64,000 nt of DNA from Gigaspora margarita (GCA_009809945.1 WTPW01000081.1:106787-170786); one strand, 5' to 3'. Shown: positions 12,712-24,219, counted from the stretch's first letter. Translations and numbers: made by a program. Notes: generated by a model from the letters alone, not told the origin.

Positions 12712-12834
12712 TGGTTATGTAATTGTTGTGCTTGAAGTTGAAATTGTTTGAAGTTGCCAATTGGGTGCCTGAAGTTGCGCTTGACTGAAGTTAACCCCTG
12801 AATCTTGCAAGAGTTGGCGGTAATTACATAACCA
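12712..12834. mobile_element. 123-bp hairpin MITE
   Basis: Ends TGGTTATGTAATT (12712) and AATTACATAACCA (ending 12834). The middle repeats 'ttgaagttg' several times. Confidence 0.6.
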
Positions 12835-14396
12835 GAGGATTGATTACGTTAGCACGCTAAATTGGGGCTTCCGATATCTTATTTAATAAATCTATGCTAG
12901 GTGTCGCAATAAAAACTAATGTTGCTAATTTTGTTAATTTGGAGAATACTAGTGTTGAGAAAATTGATTTATCTCACGTACCAACGATCTTTTTCCAAAA
13001 ATTTTGACATTAAAAAATTAGTTTAAAATAACAAAAAAAAAAAATTTTTTTTATAAGCCCATTTATTATAAAAAGCTTAACTAATCTTATTAAATCAATG
13101 TTGTTAGTCGATCAATGCATAAATCTGCATGTTGGGGTATACATATGATTAAAATAAACCCCCCAAAATGGGGTTTTATATAAATACATATCCATCATGA
13201 ATTTTTTGCAACTTTATGTTTACGAATTTATATGAATTTCCAAATGTCACTATAATCTGCTAAATACTACGTACGTAAATTACCGAAAGATGAATCAGCA
13301 CGGATCAGTCCGGCAAAACGGATATTTTAGGAACACAGCATCTGATTAATTAATCAAAATCAGTGCAAAGTTCCTGTAAGTATATACAAAATGTTTTGCT
13401 AATACAAGATAATGTGTGATGATATAATCTGTGCAACTTCTCTGGAATAATAAATCATTGGCAGATATAATTCATTGTACTAAAATTAATATTTTCTTTT
13501 TTAAACTTTTTTTTTTGGATTTATTGTTTGAATATTTACTGTTGATTTTTTTAAAGACATCATAGATATTTATAAAAATAGTTTATAGTTTAATTTAATA
13601 TAATCCATATACGCAGATATTATAACAGATAAAGAAAATCTTATAAGATAAAGAAAATGCATATCTTTATAAATTATATTAAATTGTGTTCCCATTAATT
13701 TACACAAAATGTGCCAATACATTTGTACTTATGTACGTAATGGTACTGAATCAAAGAAAATAGTTCATGTGCGTACGTCATAGCAGAGAATTTGAAATTA
13801 CATTTTTCAGATCACAACTTGTAGTAACGTTAAACATCTATTTAAATTCCCAATTATCCGTTCAATATATCCTATCTAAGTCAATTTCCAAAAAGATCTC
13901 GGAGTGATGAAACTTTATTCCTTTGATGAGCTTTATTGTTTAAGCGATGAACAACGTAGATTCATTGTTTTATTTTCGGAAACATTGCATAGTGTCTATC
14001 AGTTAGTTTTATTATTAGTTAATTTTATTATTAGTTAAAGTTTCACAAGTTCATTATTTATCTTTATTAAAAATATTTATTACAATAAAATTACTACCAT
14101 TAAATTATATAATTTGATATACAAAAAATTGCCATTGTTAACTTTTATCTTTTGATTTACAAAATTGTCATTGTTAAATTATATATTTTGATTACAAAAT
14201 TCCATTGTGGAATTATATATTTTGATTTATAAACTTTGGTTTAATTTTGGAATGTAGAAATATTTTGTCAATTGTAGCTTTAAAAGAATTTATTTCATAC
14301 ACTCCGTTACGCCGTGTATTATTTTCTGAAACCGCCAAATATTTTGTGCATGTCTAGGCTGGCTCAATCTATTCAACTCTATTTGGGAATGATCAT
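12835..14396. other. AT-rich upstream region of the F-box-like gene
   Basis: No open frame of note. There is a small GC-containing inverted pair, AACCCCCCAAAATGGGGTTT, near 13157-13176. Repeats of 'attgttaaattatat' type occur at 14098-14225. Distal regulatory sites of the downstream gene may lie here, but none can be named. Confidence 0.4.
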
Positions 14397-14526
14397 CATG
14401 TTACTGTGATCAGCAAATTCCGCATCATTCACGATACAGAAATTTGAAAAAATGCCATTGTCTAAAAATTATTTCAAACCAATCACAGATTGGCATTTTT
14501 CTAGTCGAACGCAGTAATTTGAAAGA
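14397..14526. mobile_element. TTACTGTGATCAG MITE forming the gene's proximal promoter
   Basis: Fold-back arms around TTACTGTGATCAGCAAATTC and its complement ending near 'gcagtaatttgaaag'. The interior 'aatgccaatctgtgattgg' is shared with copies at 17663-17857 and 31567-31690. The element contributes CCAAT-like words (both orientations near 14478-14495) and ends just before the TATA-like run of the gene at 14569. Confidence 0.65.
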
Positions 14527-14527
14527 T

Positions 14528-14535
14528 TATATATA
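14528..14535 (+). promoter_or_regulatory. TATA-like box
   Basis: TATATATA lies 33 bases before the ATG at 14569. If used in the normal way, the 5' leader would be very short. It immediately abuts the MITE end. Confidence 0.4.
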
Positions 14536-14568
14536 CTCGCCGCCATAAACCTACACCTCAGCAAAATT

Positions 14569-16326
14569 ATGGATCAAGAAATCTCAATTAACGTTAAAAT
14601 TAACATATTTAAACGTATTAAAGCACCATTAAATCTGATGTTGACTTGCAAAGAATGGCGCAGCGTCGCCAATAACAGTGAGGCCAAAGCTGAATGGGTT
14701 ATTAATACCTATGGAAGAGCTCATGCACTTTTTCATGCAGTACGATTAGGTTCATCATTTATTGATCTACCTACTGCTCAAGCTATGATTACGAAACGTG
14801 CAATTCTTTCAAGATACTTTATTCAAATGCTTCTCCTTCATTATGGAAATTACGATCCTAATTTAATAGGTCAAAAAATCACGCACAATGTTAGACAAAC
14901 AGACGCCGATCGAGTCAAGTCATTGCAAGAAAGAGTACGTGCCCCTTGGGCTAGTGACTTAGATTTATCTGTATATGCTTATTTTCTTACGGAAGCACAA
15001 AGCCAATTTGAAGACAATAGCCTTTGCATGAAAGGCAATGATATGGAACTTTTCCATTTTCTTTCTGCCGGACCACATGTAATTAAGGATGCACCGGGTA
15101 TAATGCAAAAAAATATGAATGTTATCGAAGATCTAATACTGAACAAAAAGTTCATTCCATTTCCTCCTAGGCCTCCTAGGAAATTTACTGAACATTGTAC
15201 TCAACATATTCCTGAAGAATATCCGTCTAAAGATGGCTATGAAAATAATAGACAGTTAAATATTATTGCTCGAGCAATTTTAATTTGCAAAAATTTAGTT
15301 TTATTGTGGAAAGAAATTGGTTATTATGAGATCTGTAATGACGTAAATGATCTCGTAATTCAAGGATCACTTCTCATTCTTTTCCCGCCAAACCCACCAA
15401 CTGAGTGGGTTCGGCCAGATGTTAAAACTATCACTGAGCGACTCATGGAATTAATTGAACTTAATTTTCAACTAAGTTATAATGTTATAGGTAGTATTCT
15501 GTATTTATTTGAAGATAGATTAGAAGATATTGGTGAAACCATGATGGAATCATTTATGTACATTAAACAAGATACTAGTGAAAACTTCTTAGAACATTGT
15601 TTGATAGAATCTTTAAAACCTAAACACAATTCAAATAAGCCTTATGTTTGGAATTTTCTTTATAAACTCATTCAGAATAATCATGAAACTATATTCAATA
15701 AAGCATTTAACTATTATTTAGGAAAAAATGAAAATTTAATTATAGAATCTGAAATTAAAAAGCTTATATTGTCATCAAATTTCTATAATTGGATTCTTGG
15801 AAATTTTGGCCCAGATGCGCAAATCACAAGACTTTGTTTTGAAGACATATTAAGTGCTCGAGTTAACATAGATAAAAATCTTCAGCAAAATAATGTAGAT
15901 ATACCCACTGGAATAAGTCAATATGAATTTCAAGCAATTTGTAACATATTTAAGGTTTATTGTAATACAAGTAATTTTTATCTTCCATCGCATTTAGATA
16001 TAATTTCTCAATGTACTAGTCAGGATATTTTAGCTCCATTATTCAAACATTATTTACCTGATTTATTTAATGTTGAAAAAACATTTGAGCTACCAATGCA
16101 AATTATTGATGACATAGATAATCATTATGAGAATATATCTATAGGATTTACTAAGAGAAAAAGAAAAAAGCGATTATTAAAAGAGTGGAATCAAGCATTA
16201 TACAATATATCAAACCACAATAATGTTCAATTTAGATTAACAGAAACATTTCGCAATTACCTTCATGAATTTATCTATGAAAAATTGCCAAATTCGGAAT
16301 TTTTTAGTAGAAACAGTTATAATTAG
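14569..16326 (+). CDS. F-box-like protein, 585 residues
   Basis: Single uninterrupted frame, less AT-rich than its flanks. The start is the first ATG after the TATA-like run, with A at -3 and G at +4. Residues about 5-50 resemble a degenerate F-box: hydrophobic 'INVKINIFKRI', then 'LMLTCKEWRSVAN', then 'KAEWVINTYG'. In other proteins the F-box docks a substrate-recognition subunit onto Skp1 in SCF ubiquitin ligases. The rest is mostly alpha-helical-looking, with a proline-rich turn PFPPRPPRK at about 197-205 and a basic cluster KRKRKKR at 529-535 that could be a nuclear localisation signal or nucleic-acid contact. No WD40, kelch or leucine-rich repeats are evident, so the target is unknown. 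This class is strongly expanded in arbuscular mycorrhizal fungi. Upstream is a MITE-derived promoter; the nearest downstream feature is another element fragment. A lineage-specific orphan protein without true F-box function is the alternative. Confidence 0.85.
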   Translation: MDQEISINVKINIFKRIKAPLNLMLTCKEWRSVANNSEAKAEWVINTYGRAHALFHAVRLGSSFIDLPTAQAMITKRAILSRYFIQMLLLHYGNYDPNLIGQKITHNVRQTDADRVKSLQERVRAPWASDLDLSVYAYFLTEAQSQFEDNSLCMKGNDMELFHFLSAGPHVIKDAPGIMQKNMNVIEDLILNKKFIPFPPRPPRKFTEHCTQHIPEEYPSKDGYENNRQLNIIARAILICKNLVLLWKEIGYYEICNDVNDLVIQGSLLILFPPNPPTEWVRPDVKTITERLMELIELNFQLSYNVIGSILYLFEDRLEDIGETMMESFMYIKQDTSENFLEHCLIESLKPKHNSNKPYVWNFLYKLIQNNHETIFNKAFNYYLGKNENLIIESEIKKLILSSNFYNWILGNFGPDAQITRLCFEDILSARVNIDKNLQQNNVDIPTGISQYEFQAICNIFKVYCNTSNFYLPSHLDIISQCTSQDILAPLFKHYLPDLFNVEKTFELPMQIIDDIDNHYENISIGFTKRKRKKRLLKEWNQALYNISNHNNVQFRLTETFRNYLHEFIYEKLPNSEFFSRNSYN

Positions 16327-16355
16327 AAATGGGAGTTTTTGAAAATATATTTTAT

Positions 16356-16440
16356 TAGGCCACACAAAATTAATTTTTCGGTTACATTATATTACCATTC
16401 GACCTATTTTTTCAATTTCTCCAATGCCAATTATTCGATT
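16356..16440. mobile_element. Fragment of the TAAGGCCACGC element
   Basis: TAGGCCACACAAAATTAATT and the following 'tttttcggttacattatatt' resemble the left end of the element at 18271-18583. It starts 29 bases after the gene's stop codon, so the gene's polyadenylation region probably lies in or beside it. The right end was not found. Confidence 0.45.
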
Positions 16441-16921
16441 TTGGCCATTTTAGGGCCAACATAAAAAAAAAAAAAAAAAAACAAAAATCGATCGATCGAC
16501 ACTGGTTACAGATTTCACAAACAAAAAATCATTTTTCGATTGCCTTAACGTTAGACTTAATTAACACCTTATACATTTACTTGTATTTTTTTCTTTTTCG
16601 GGGACGTCTAAAGAGGAGCAACTAGGGATGGGCAAATATAAGATTTTTCTTAAAATATTGTGCAGCCTGCACGGGCCTGCATTATGGCTAATGCGGGCAA
16701 ATTTCCTAAATTTCGAAGGTTTCCGACATATTCTGACCTTCCGAAATAGTCCACCTGCGCAGCGGCCCATTTCTATGGGCAACTCATATTTCTTAATAAT
16801 TTTCTCGATTAACTTAACTTAAAGGTTAGGGTCATCCTATATTAGGGCTATGTGAGGTTTAGGTAGATATATTTAAGCAAATTTGCCTTCTCGACATTGT
16901 TAATTAACCCACCCGGAGTAG
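16441..16921. other. Spacer with low-complexity runs
   Basis: Contains an A run (16459-16478), ATCGATCGATCGA near 16486, and a TAGGGATGGGCAAATA word at 16624 that looks like a hAT end without a partner. Overlapping short open frames on both strands (16561-16822) have no domain. Confidence 0.4.
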
Positions 16922-17395
16922 GTTTAGACTAGAGTTGGGCAACCTACCCGAAAATAGTTTCGGAAACGGTATAATACGAAACTAGTTTCGGATTTTTTAA
17001 AAAAATTCGAATTCCCGAAACCGAAACCCGAAACCCAGAAACTATAATCCGAAATCCTCCGAATCTATGCAATCACAGATCTAATGTAAGCAAAACTTAA
17101 AAATTTAAAAACTTTGATGAAAAAGTATTTTACTATGTAACAAAACATTGTGTACTAAGCAAAAGTTTTTAATACAAAATATTATTTATGATCTAACCTA
17201 CCTAATCTAACCCTATCTAACCCTAGCCCTAAATATTCAATTTTAAAATTTTAATACGTAGAGCAGTGATAATCACCTACAATGGTGGTTAGTTTTAAAA
17301 TGTTTAAAAAAAAAAATAAAAAATAAGATATTTAAATTTTTTTAATACAGTAATACAAAAAAACGCCTATAAATATTATTTATAAATTATTTAAA

Positions 17396-17513
17396 TACCG
17401 TATTTTCGTGTAATAACACTCATGAGCTATTTCGAATCTTGGCCCGAATTAAGCTTAATTCGGGCCAAAAATTGTAATCTCATCCCTGCGCGTTATTACG
17501 CGAAAATACGGTA
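17396..17513. mobile_element. TACCGTA MITE, copy 2
   Basis: Bounded by TACCGTATTTTCGTGTAATA and its complement GCGAAAATACGGTA. The central 'aattaagcttaattcgggcc' matches the layout of the copies at 4311 and 21206. Confidence 0.7.
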
Positions 17514-17662
17514 AATAAAAAATTTAATCCATATATAAAAATAAATACATATATATTTTTGATTGTAGAATAATATTAATTTCATTGAAGTCTATTCTAA
17601 TTATTTTATTCGCTTTTAATATTTTTTATTATTGCGCACAAAAATCCTTCGCGTTTATTAAT

Positions 17663-17857
17663 AGCTTTCAAATTACTGTGATCAGTTGTGATCAGTGATT
17701 TTCATACATCACACCGGAAATCAGAAATCTAGAAAAAATGCCAATCTGTGATTGGCTAGAAATAATTTTTAGCCAATTATGTATTGGCATTTTTTTCTAG
17801 GTTTCTGACTTCCGTGTGATGCGCGGAATTTGCTGAGCACAGTAATTCGAAAAGCAC
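17663..17857. mobile_element. TTACTGTGATCAG MITE, copy 2
   Basis: Inverted arms around 'cttttcaaattactgtgatc' and 'cacagtaattcgaaaag', with the paired middle segments 'aatgccaatctgtgattgg' and 'ccaattatgtattggcatt'. Same family as the promoter element at 14397. Confidence 0.65.
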
Positions 17858-18055
17858 TGATTTATTATACATTTATATCAATAACAAATTTATAATCGAT
17901 TTCCAGCTACAATCATATCTACTGTATGCTAAAATTAAAACTCGATATTACTGATAGCTGCTAATATATTAGCCTGATCGTATTTAGTTAGAACGAACAA
18001 AAATTTAAGTTTTAACAGTTTCGAAGATTCGAAATTTTGAGTAAGGTTTCGGAAA

Positions 18056-18484
18056 CAGTGTTGGAAATTAGTGTTCTCAGAGTTCTCATGAGAACACTAT
18101 TATAAATTTATTAACAGTATATATTTTTTACTGTTCACTATTAAAAAATTTTTTGAGAAGTAAATAATATTATTGTTCTCATAATATATAATAATTAGCT
18201 ACATAATTTCACACCAAACCAGAAACTGATAAAATTCTTATCTAATAATTGAGATTTCAATTTGCTATTATAAGGCCACGCGAAGTTAATTTTTCGATTT
18301 GCATAACCCGCCGACCCAATTTTTCCAAAAAAAAAATTCACCCGATGATGACCTTAATTTTCCGGAATCATCCGATAGGTCCGATAAAGAAAGAACAAAT
18401 TTTCCTGATTCCATGTTATGCAAACTGAAGAATTAACTTTGCGTAACCTTAGGTGAACATGAATTAATTTAGGCCGTGCTAAGC

Positions 18485-18520
<36 letters not shown>

Positions 18521-18714
18521 TTCTACGAAAATTTTGAATCACCAGGTTATGCAAAATGAAAATTAACTTTGCGCGGCCTAATTATTTTTTTTTATTTTTT
18601 TTTATTTTTTTTTTAGTGAGCATAAGCGAAAACAATAAACAATTATTGAGAACATTTATAGCAATTATACTGTTCTCATGAGAACAGTGTTTGAGTCTGA
18701 AATTTCCAACACTG
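18056..18714. mobile_element. hAT element with perfect 8-bp target duplication
   Basis: Ends CAGTGTTGGAAATT and AATTTCCAACACTG. Flanked on both sides by TTCGGAAA (18048-18055 and 18715-18722). Next to the ends are 'gttctcatgagaac' palindromes. 659 bp with no transposase, so mobilised in trans. It landed in the tail of the 16930-18783 element and itself holds 18271-18583. Confidence 0.8.
18271..18583. mobile_element. TAAGGCCACGC TIR element, full copy
   Basis: Ends TAAGGCCACGCGAAGTTAAT and its near complement ending at 'gcgcggccta'. The interior has a T20/A18 inverted run at 18484-18522. Relatives: a fragment at 16356 and a diverged copy at 57189-57412. Confidence 0.65.
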
Positions 18715-18920
18715 TTCGGAAACTATAATCTGAAACCCGAAACTTTCGGATTTGACAAAAAGGGTTTCAGTGCCCCAACTCTAATTTAGACTGCCGTTTT
18801 TCAGGGGGTTTTTTTATTTCTTGCATTGCTTCGACGGCGATCATAAAATTTCTATAATTTGATTGGCAGCCCCTTTAGAAGGTCCTGTTTTCAGCAATAC
18901 ATGTACTATTGTAAATGGCC

Positions 18921-19247
18921 ATTTCCTAACTTCTCCCCACAGTTGTGATATTAGTCAATCAGGATGCAAGATCAGGTGTAACGTGAAGATCAAAACAACA
19001 ATCGCTTTCTTTTGAAAACACTTATCGCAAAACTTCGCCTAAGAAATACCTTTTATGCACTAACAAAAAAAATTCCTTGCAAATTTTAGTATAATGCCAC
19101 CTACTAACCCTAACCCCAAACCCTACTGAGGTGTAACAACATTTTATTGTAACCCCAAACCCTACTGAGGTGTCACATTTTATTTAGAAGGTGACTGTAA
19201 ATTGGCACGAATTATCCCAGCAATTCACAACTGTGGGGTAAATGGTA
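18921..19247. mobile_element. Telomere-core TIR element with 'CCCCACAGTTGTGA' caps
   Basis: Caps CTCCCCACAGTTGTGA and TCACAACTGTGGGG. Core 'gatcaggtgtaacgtgaag' begins about 45 bases in, with CTAACCCTAACCCC near 19107. An internal duplication repeats 'aaccccaaaccctactgagg' twice (19121 and 19151). Confidence 0.65.
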
Positions 19248-19301
19248 ATACAAGCGGGAATTGCCAGTCTGATTTAAAGATCGCCAAAACATTTGCCAAA
19301 T

Positions 19302-19429
19302 GAGTGCATCAAAGTAAACCTGTCATCGGGCTTTCAATTATATTTTGTACCGACATAATTTATTAGGGATTGTGTTTGGTACAAAATATAAATGGAAGCC
19401 CGATGACAGGTTTTACTTTGATGGCACTC
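19302..19429. mobile_element. 128-bp hairpin MITE
   Basis: Arms of about 50 bp beginning GAGTGCATCAAAGTAAACC; the right arm ends in 'tactttgatggcactc'. Only a 26-bp loop separates them, so the RNA or single strand would form a long hairpin. Confidence 0.75.
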
Positions 19430-20395
19430 AAATATACTCGGGGATTATTTAATTATAAATTTATATAAACAATAAATTAATTGTTTACTTACGTGCTAAC
19501 AAATTTAATTAGAAAATTTTTAATCGCAAATTATTTGTTTAAAAATCATTAATAAGATTTTAATATAAAAATTGATTTTATACTTACAATAACCACCATA
19601 ACCACCATACCCATACATCACTTTAATTATTCATATATAATTAATTAATTTAATTAATTGGAGAAGTTTATTTGATTATAAAATATTGTAAGAATTCAAT
19701 ATAAAATTAATTTTATACTTACATCTTTTATCTACTGTAGTATATAATTTATTTAGTCTTTTATGTCTAGGGTGATAAAAGGACTAAGTAATCAAAACTA
19801 TTTAAGGTAACTATAGAATTTAATGTATTACAGATTTTCAGGTTACACGAAGGAAAACAATCGTTATCACTATTGATACATTTCGATATAACAATAATTT
19901 TAATATATTTATTAAAAATTTCAAACGATTCAACTCACTAAAAAGACAAGGAATCGCTTGGAAATTTTCATAAAATGTCTACAAAGCGTCAAACAACAAA
20001 GTTACGCTCGAATATTTTATGTTAATATGTAAATTTTAGGTGTTCAACTAATAGAATATATAATTTATTAAAAAAAATTCGTACAATAAGTACAACCAAA
20101 AAAATTTGCTAGAGCTTTTGCGAAAAATCGAGCGTAACTTTTTAGAGATAGTTTTTATAAAGAGAGTTCAGTCAAAAGAAATTAGAAAAAAAAGCACAAT
20201 ATTCAAAGGAATCTTTTAGAACGTTGTACTTTTCTTTATAAGTTATTAAGTAAAATGATTTTAGTCAATCATTTTTAATTTCGCTGATTAAAAATTCGAT
20301 CATAGTAAAATTACATAGTGACCTTACATAGGTTTGATTAAATATGCCGTGTGACACCCTACCGCTATACGTTACCTAACGTTTATATATATATA
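19430..20395. other. AT-rich DNA, no gene seen
   Basis: Short 'aaccaccata' repeats occur at about 19590-19610. Otherwise featureless. Confidence 0.4.
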
Positions 20396-20581
20396 CTGTC
20401 GGCCCTCCCCAAACCGGTATGCATGGTGGACAGGTTTTGTATCAGTTTTGGAAGGTTATCGGATTTGAAAACATTATAAACTATTAAATTTATATATCAG
20501 GTACCAACTTGGTAGATTAAGGTTTTATCAGATTTGACAGGTTATCGATTTTGACTGGATCGTTTTGGGGAGGGCCGACAG
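20396..20581. mobile_element. TA-flanked MITE, 186 bp
   Basis: Ends CTGTCGGCCCTCCCCAAA and TTTGGGGAGGGCCGACAG, flanked by TA on both sides, consistent with Tc1/mariner-type integration. The interior pairs 'acaggtt' and 'aaggttatcgg' segments. Confidence 0.75.
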
Positions 20582-21205
20582 TACTTTATAAGTGTATACA
20601 CTATTATATGATTAAGTTACTGGTAGAGTATCACCCCACCCACCCATCCTACAAATATGCACTTTATACATACTTTTTAAGATCTCTCGTAGAACCTTAA
20701 TCTAGTATTAGTTCGTAACAATGGACAACTTCTAAATTAAACCTATTTTAAACCATTAATTTAATATAGTTTAGTGAAACTTTTTAAATTTTTGTAAATC
20801 ATCTCACTATAATAATTAACAATTTGCTGTTAAAGAATGAATTAATAACCATGAATTTATGGCTTATAATGCTAAAAATTTAAAAGTTATACCTTCATCT
20901 TTTCAACATATCAATATGATAAGTAGCTGCGCGACGCAGTCGTGCTAAACCAGGAACGGATGAACAGAAGTCTAATTTAAAAATGTGGGATAACTCTGAT
21001 ACAGAGTAATTATCTAGTATCGAATTTAAATACTTAAACAATATAAGGTATACGTACACGATTAAATATAGCATAACTATATTATGAGATGCTATAAAAC
21101 AAAAAAAGATTTATGAGACCTTAATGGAATTTGCAAATTTGCATATTTTATTGTGTCATATATGCTAAAACCTTTAATAGTTTCTATTGACTGATAAATA
21201 ATTAT
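20582..21205. other. AT-rich DNA, no gene seen
   Basis: A GC-rich word GCTGCGCGACGCAG at about 20929 stands out but has no frame or partner. Confidence 0.35.
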
Positions 21206-21324
21206 TACCGTATAGTCGCGAAATAACGCGCAGGAACGTTATTACGAATTTTACCCAAATTAAGCTGAATTTAGGCCGAAAGTCGACATTACACCCCTGC
21301 GCGTTATTTCGCGACTATGCGGTA
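21206..21324. mobile_element. TACCGTA MITE, copy 3
   Basis: Bounded by TACCGTATAGTCGCGAAATA and its near complement at 21300-21324, with 'aaattaagctgaatttaggcc' in the middle. Confidence 0.75.
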
Positions 21325-21350
21325 TATTATGCTCACATTATGGTTGGATC

Positions 21351-22661
21351 CAGTGTTATACATGGACATATGTCCAAGCAAATTATTGGACATGGACAGT
21401 CCATGACAATGTCCAAAGGTCCAGTCCATATAATTATCAATGATCAATATTGTACATGGACAAATGTCCAGTCCAATCTTTGGACATGGACAAATGTCCA
21501 TGGACAATGTCCAAAAATGTCCAAATGTCCAAGCACATTATTGACTAAAATTATATATAAAATTATCAAAAAAAAACCATAAAATTACTATAAACTTTGA
21601 AGAAATGTTGTTCCAAAGTCTACATATCAACTTAAAATTAAATTTTTCGGAAACGTAGAACAAGGGGAGGAGAAAAAGGTAGTACAAAAATCGGATTAAA
21701 ATTTCAACGATTTTGCACAAAACGAAAATGTAACTTCGTCAAAAACAAATATTTTCCGATTTTAAGATGAGAATCGTATGTAAAAACATGCCCTGAACAA
21801 CTTTACTTAATCGGTGGAAGTAGGTTACCTTGTAAGAAAAATGGGTTATCTATGTACTTAAGTTAAAATTTTTGGGGGTTCAATATAAAACCCTTTTTTC
21901 TTATTAGGTAAACTACTTTGGGCTCTTAAGCAAAGTTGTTCGGCATGTAATTTTATTCGCAACCGAAGTCAAACCGCGCTTTCTCGGACCTTTTACTAAG
22001 TGAAAATGGGGTTAAAGTTAGTTTTTTCTAACTTCAACCCCATTTTCACTTAGTAAAAGGTCCGAGAAAGCGCGTTTTGACCTCGGTCGCGAATAAAATT
22101 ACATGCCGAACAACTTTGCTTAAGAGTCCAAAGTAGGGGTCATCTAAAGCCTTGTACCTTCATATATTGATTTACATACTGCATAAATTGCATTCTTGAT
22201 ATCTATATAACCTGCTAACCTTAAATGCATCAAAAACGAACCCTAATGAGGTACAAGGCTTTAGCCATCCCCCAAAGTAGGTTACCTAATAAGAAAAAAG
22301 GGGTTTATATTGAAACCCCCAAAATTTTAACTTTAGTACATAGATAACCCATTTTTCTTACAAGGTAACCTACTTCTGCTGATTAAGTAAAGTTGTTCAG
22401 GGCATATTTTTACATACGATTCTCATCTTAAAATCGGAAAATATTTGTTTTTGACGAAGTAACATTTTCGTTTTGTTTGCAAAATCGGTGAAATTTTAAT
22501 CCGATTTTTATGCTACCTTTTCTCCTCCATTTTTTCTATGTTTCCGAAAAATTTAATTTTAAGTTTATATGTAGACTTTGGAACAACATTTCTTCAAAGT
22601 TTATAGTAATTTTATATGTTTTTTTTGATAATTGATATGGACATGTCCATGTACAACACTG
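21351..22661. mobile_element. Fold-back hAT element, 1.3 kb, with 8-bp target duplication
   Basis: Ends CAGTGTTATACATGGACAT and ATGTCCATGTACAACACTG, flanked by GTTGGATC at 21343-21350 and 22662-22669. Most of the element is one palindrome, with arms of about 430-450 bp centred near 22030, where 'gttagttttttctaac' forms the turn. The left arm adds repeats of 'catggacaaatgtcca' (21360-21535). The right arm is interrupted by the MITE at 22137. No transposase. Confidence 0.85.
22137..22271. mobile_element. TCTAAAGC MITE inside the fold-back arm
   Basis: Ends GGGTCATCTAAAGCCTTGTA and the complement of GGGATGGCTAAAGCCTTGTA. The host sequence CCAAAGTAG is duplicated on both sides (8-9 bp). Insertion into one arm only shows it is younger than the palindrome. 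Relatives at 43909 and 59872. Confidence 0.75.
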
Positions 22662-22974
22662 GTTGGATCGGTACGGTTCAGTCGGTCTCGGTCCCTAATA
22701 AAACCGGTCCCAATATAATTATCGGTCCGGTCCGGTTGGTCCTTTGTTTCAAAAATAAACTATTTTCACGTCAAAAATAAACTATTTTGATGGATGTAAC
22801 TTATCATTTCTAGCTATCATTATCGAATAAAAATTCACGTAATAATTGTTTTTAACGATTTAAAAATTTATTTAATAGTTTATTATTAACCAGTTTGAAC
22901 TGATTAAAAGATGGAAAACCGAAGGACCTTGTGACCGGTAAAAAAGGCCTGTTCAAGAACGATCCAACCCTAGA

Positions 22975-24219
22975 TTAAATAAATTTGAATTTATGATTAT
23001 TATACTGTCAGAGTGAATCAATGCAAATAAAAAATGTCCTAGTCAAATGATTAATATAAAGAATTGTGAAAGTTTTAGCACAAGTAACAAGATTTTTAGG
23101 TACTGTTACGGCGTAATTGGAGGCAGAGATAAGTTTATTTTGAATGCTACATAATTCTAACTATTAATTGCTCTTGAATAGTTACTAATAATAATATTTT
23201 CTCTTTTTTTTTAATGCAACTGGTTGGAATATTCTGTTTCAATCATTAAGATTTTAGTTATGATTTGGAATCATGGGGACTGATTTAAAACAGGGTGACG
23301 TAAATTAGAGTTTAATGAATACCCGTCATGGCAAAAAAAAAAGCCTGACATGTGACGATCTGCAGCAAATAACAAATGTCAATTTAGTGTAACGTAACAC
23401 AATCAGGAAATTTAAATAAGAAAATCGCTTATTTCTTGAAAATGAATCTATTTTGTGTCCGATTTTTAAATTTTTTGGGACCCTTTGTTAGATTTTTTTA
23501 CAGTTAAGTTAGGTTTATGGTCAGAATTATACCAGTACGATCATATGGAATGTGTAACATAAAAATATGAAAGGGATGGTTCCGTTCAACTTTTTGGTCG
23601 TGGCCTATGCTGATTTTGAAAATCCTTTTTATGGTAGGAATAATGATTCTCATATATTCATTTTTAGAAAGTGTTAATACTTTTACGGATTGCATAACTA
23701 TGCCATTGTGTTATTATAGCATAATTGATATACGTGCGTACGTACATATGACTGAGAAATAATAATTATTAGATCGTCTATCTGATTTTTTTGGAATGGT
23801 CACTTGTGAATTATTACAGTGTTTGTCATATAGTATGTACATATTTGAACTGTTAAAAACTTTATACGCATCAATATATATAGTTGAATAATTCTCGTGA
23901 ACATCTGTTTTCATTGTATATTCGTAATCGACCTATGAATTAATGTCATCATATATTTGTAATCGATCTCTGAATTAATAATCAATACATAACGATAAGA
24001 ATTAAAACACGGATACAGGTTGCATCTTAAATTTGCCATTTACAGTCCCATGCAAGATAATACAGTGTTATAATTCATTTGTCATTCGTTTTTATCTGAA
24101 TGCTGTAAAACGAAAACCTAGAATTTCAAATTTTGAAATTGATTACAGATATTGCTTTGTAATACTCATTTTTAAAAAATCGGCATCAAATAAAACTAAC
24201 ACAACCTTAATTGCATACT
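22975..24219. other. AT-rich DNA, no supported gene
   Basis: Three short open frames of 62-66 codons (23504-24221) show no motif. No inverted repeats were found. Confidence 0.4.

Larger units (their letters stand above)
16930..18783. mobile_element. hAT-like element, 1.85 kb, host of nested insertions
   Basis: Ends TAGAGTTGGGCAAC and the complement of TAGAGTTGGGGCAC. The flanking 8-mers GTTTAGAC (16922) and ATTTAGAC (18784) differ at one base. Subterminal 'cccgaaac' and 'tttcgg' repeats fill both ends. Telomere-like 'ctaaccctatctaaccctag' is near 17200-17228. Contains four smaller elements. No transposase. Confidence 0.65.
21342..22970. mobile_element. GGTTGGATCG TIR element split by a hAT insertion
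   Basis: Left end GGTTGGATC at 21342 and right end CGATCCAACC (ending 22970). Without the 1311-bp insert and its duplicated 8 bases it would be about 310 bp. The remaining body is rich in 'ggtc' and 'ccggt' words. Confidence 0.6.

Noticed and set aside
16624..16810. Possible separate hAT element starting TAGGGATGGGC
   Set aside because: No matching right end or target duplication was found.
16561..16822. Overlapping open frames on both strands
   Set aside because: Short, mutually overlapping, without motifs, and beside a hAT-like end.
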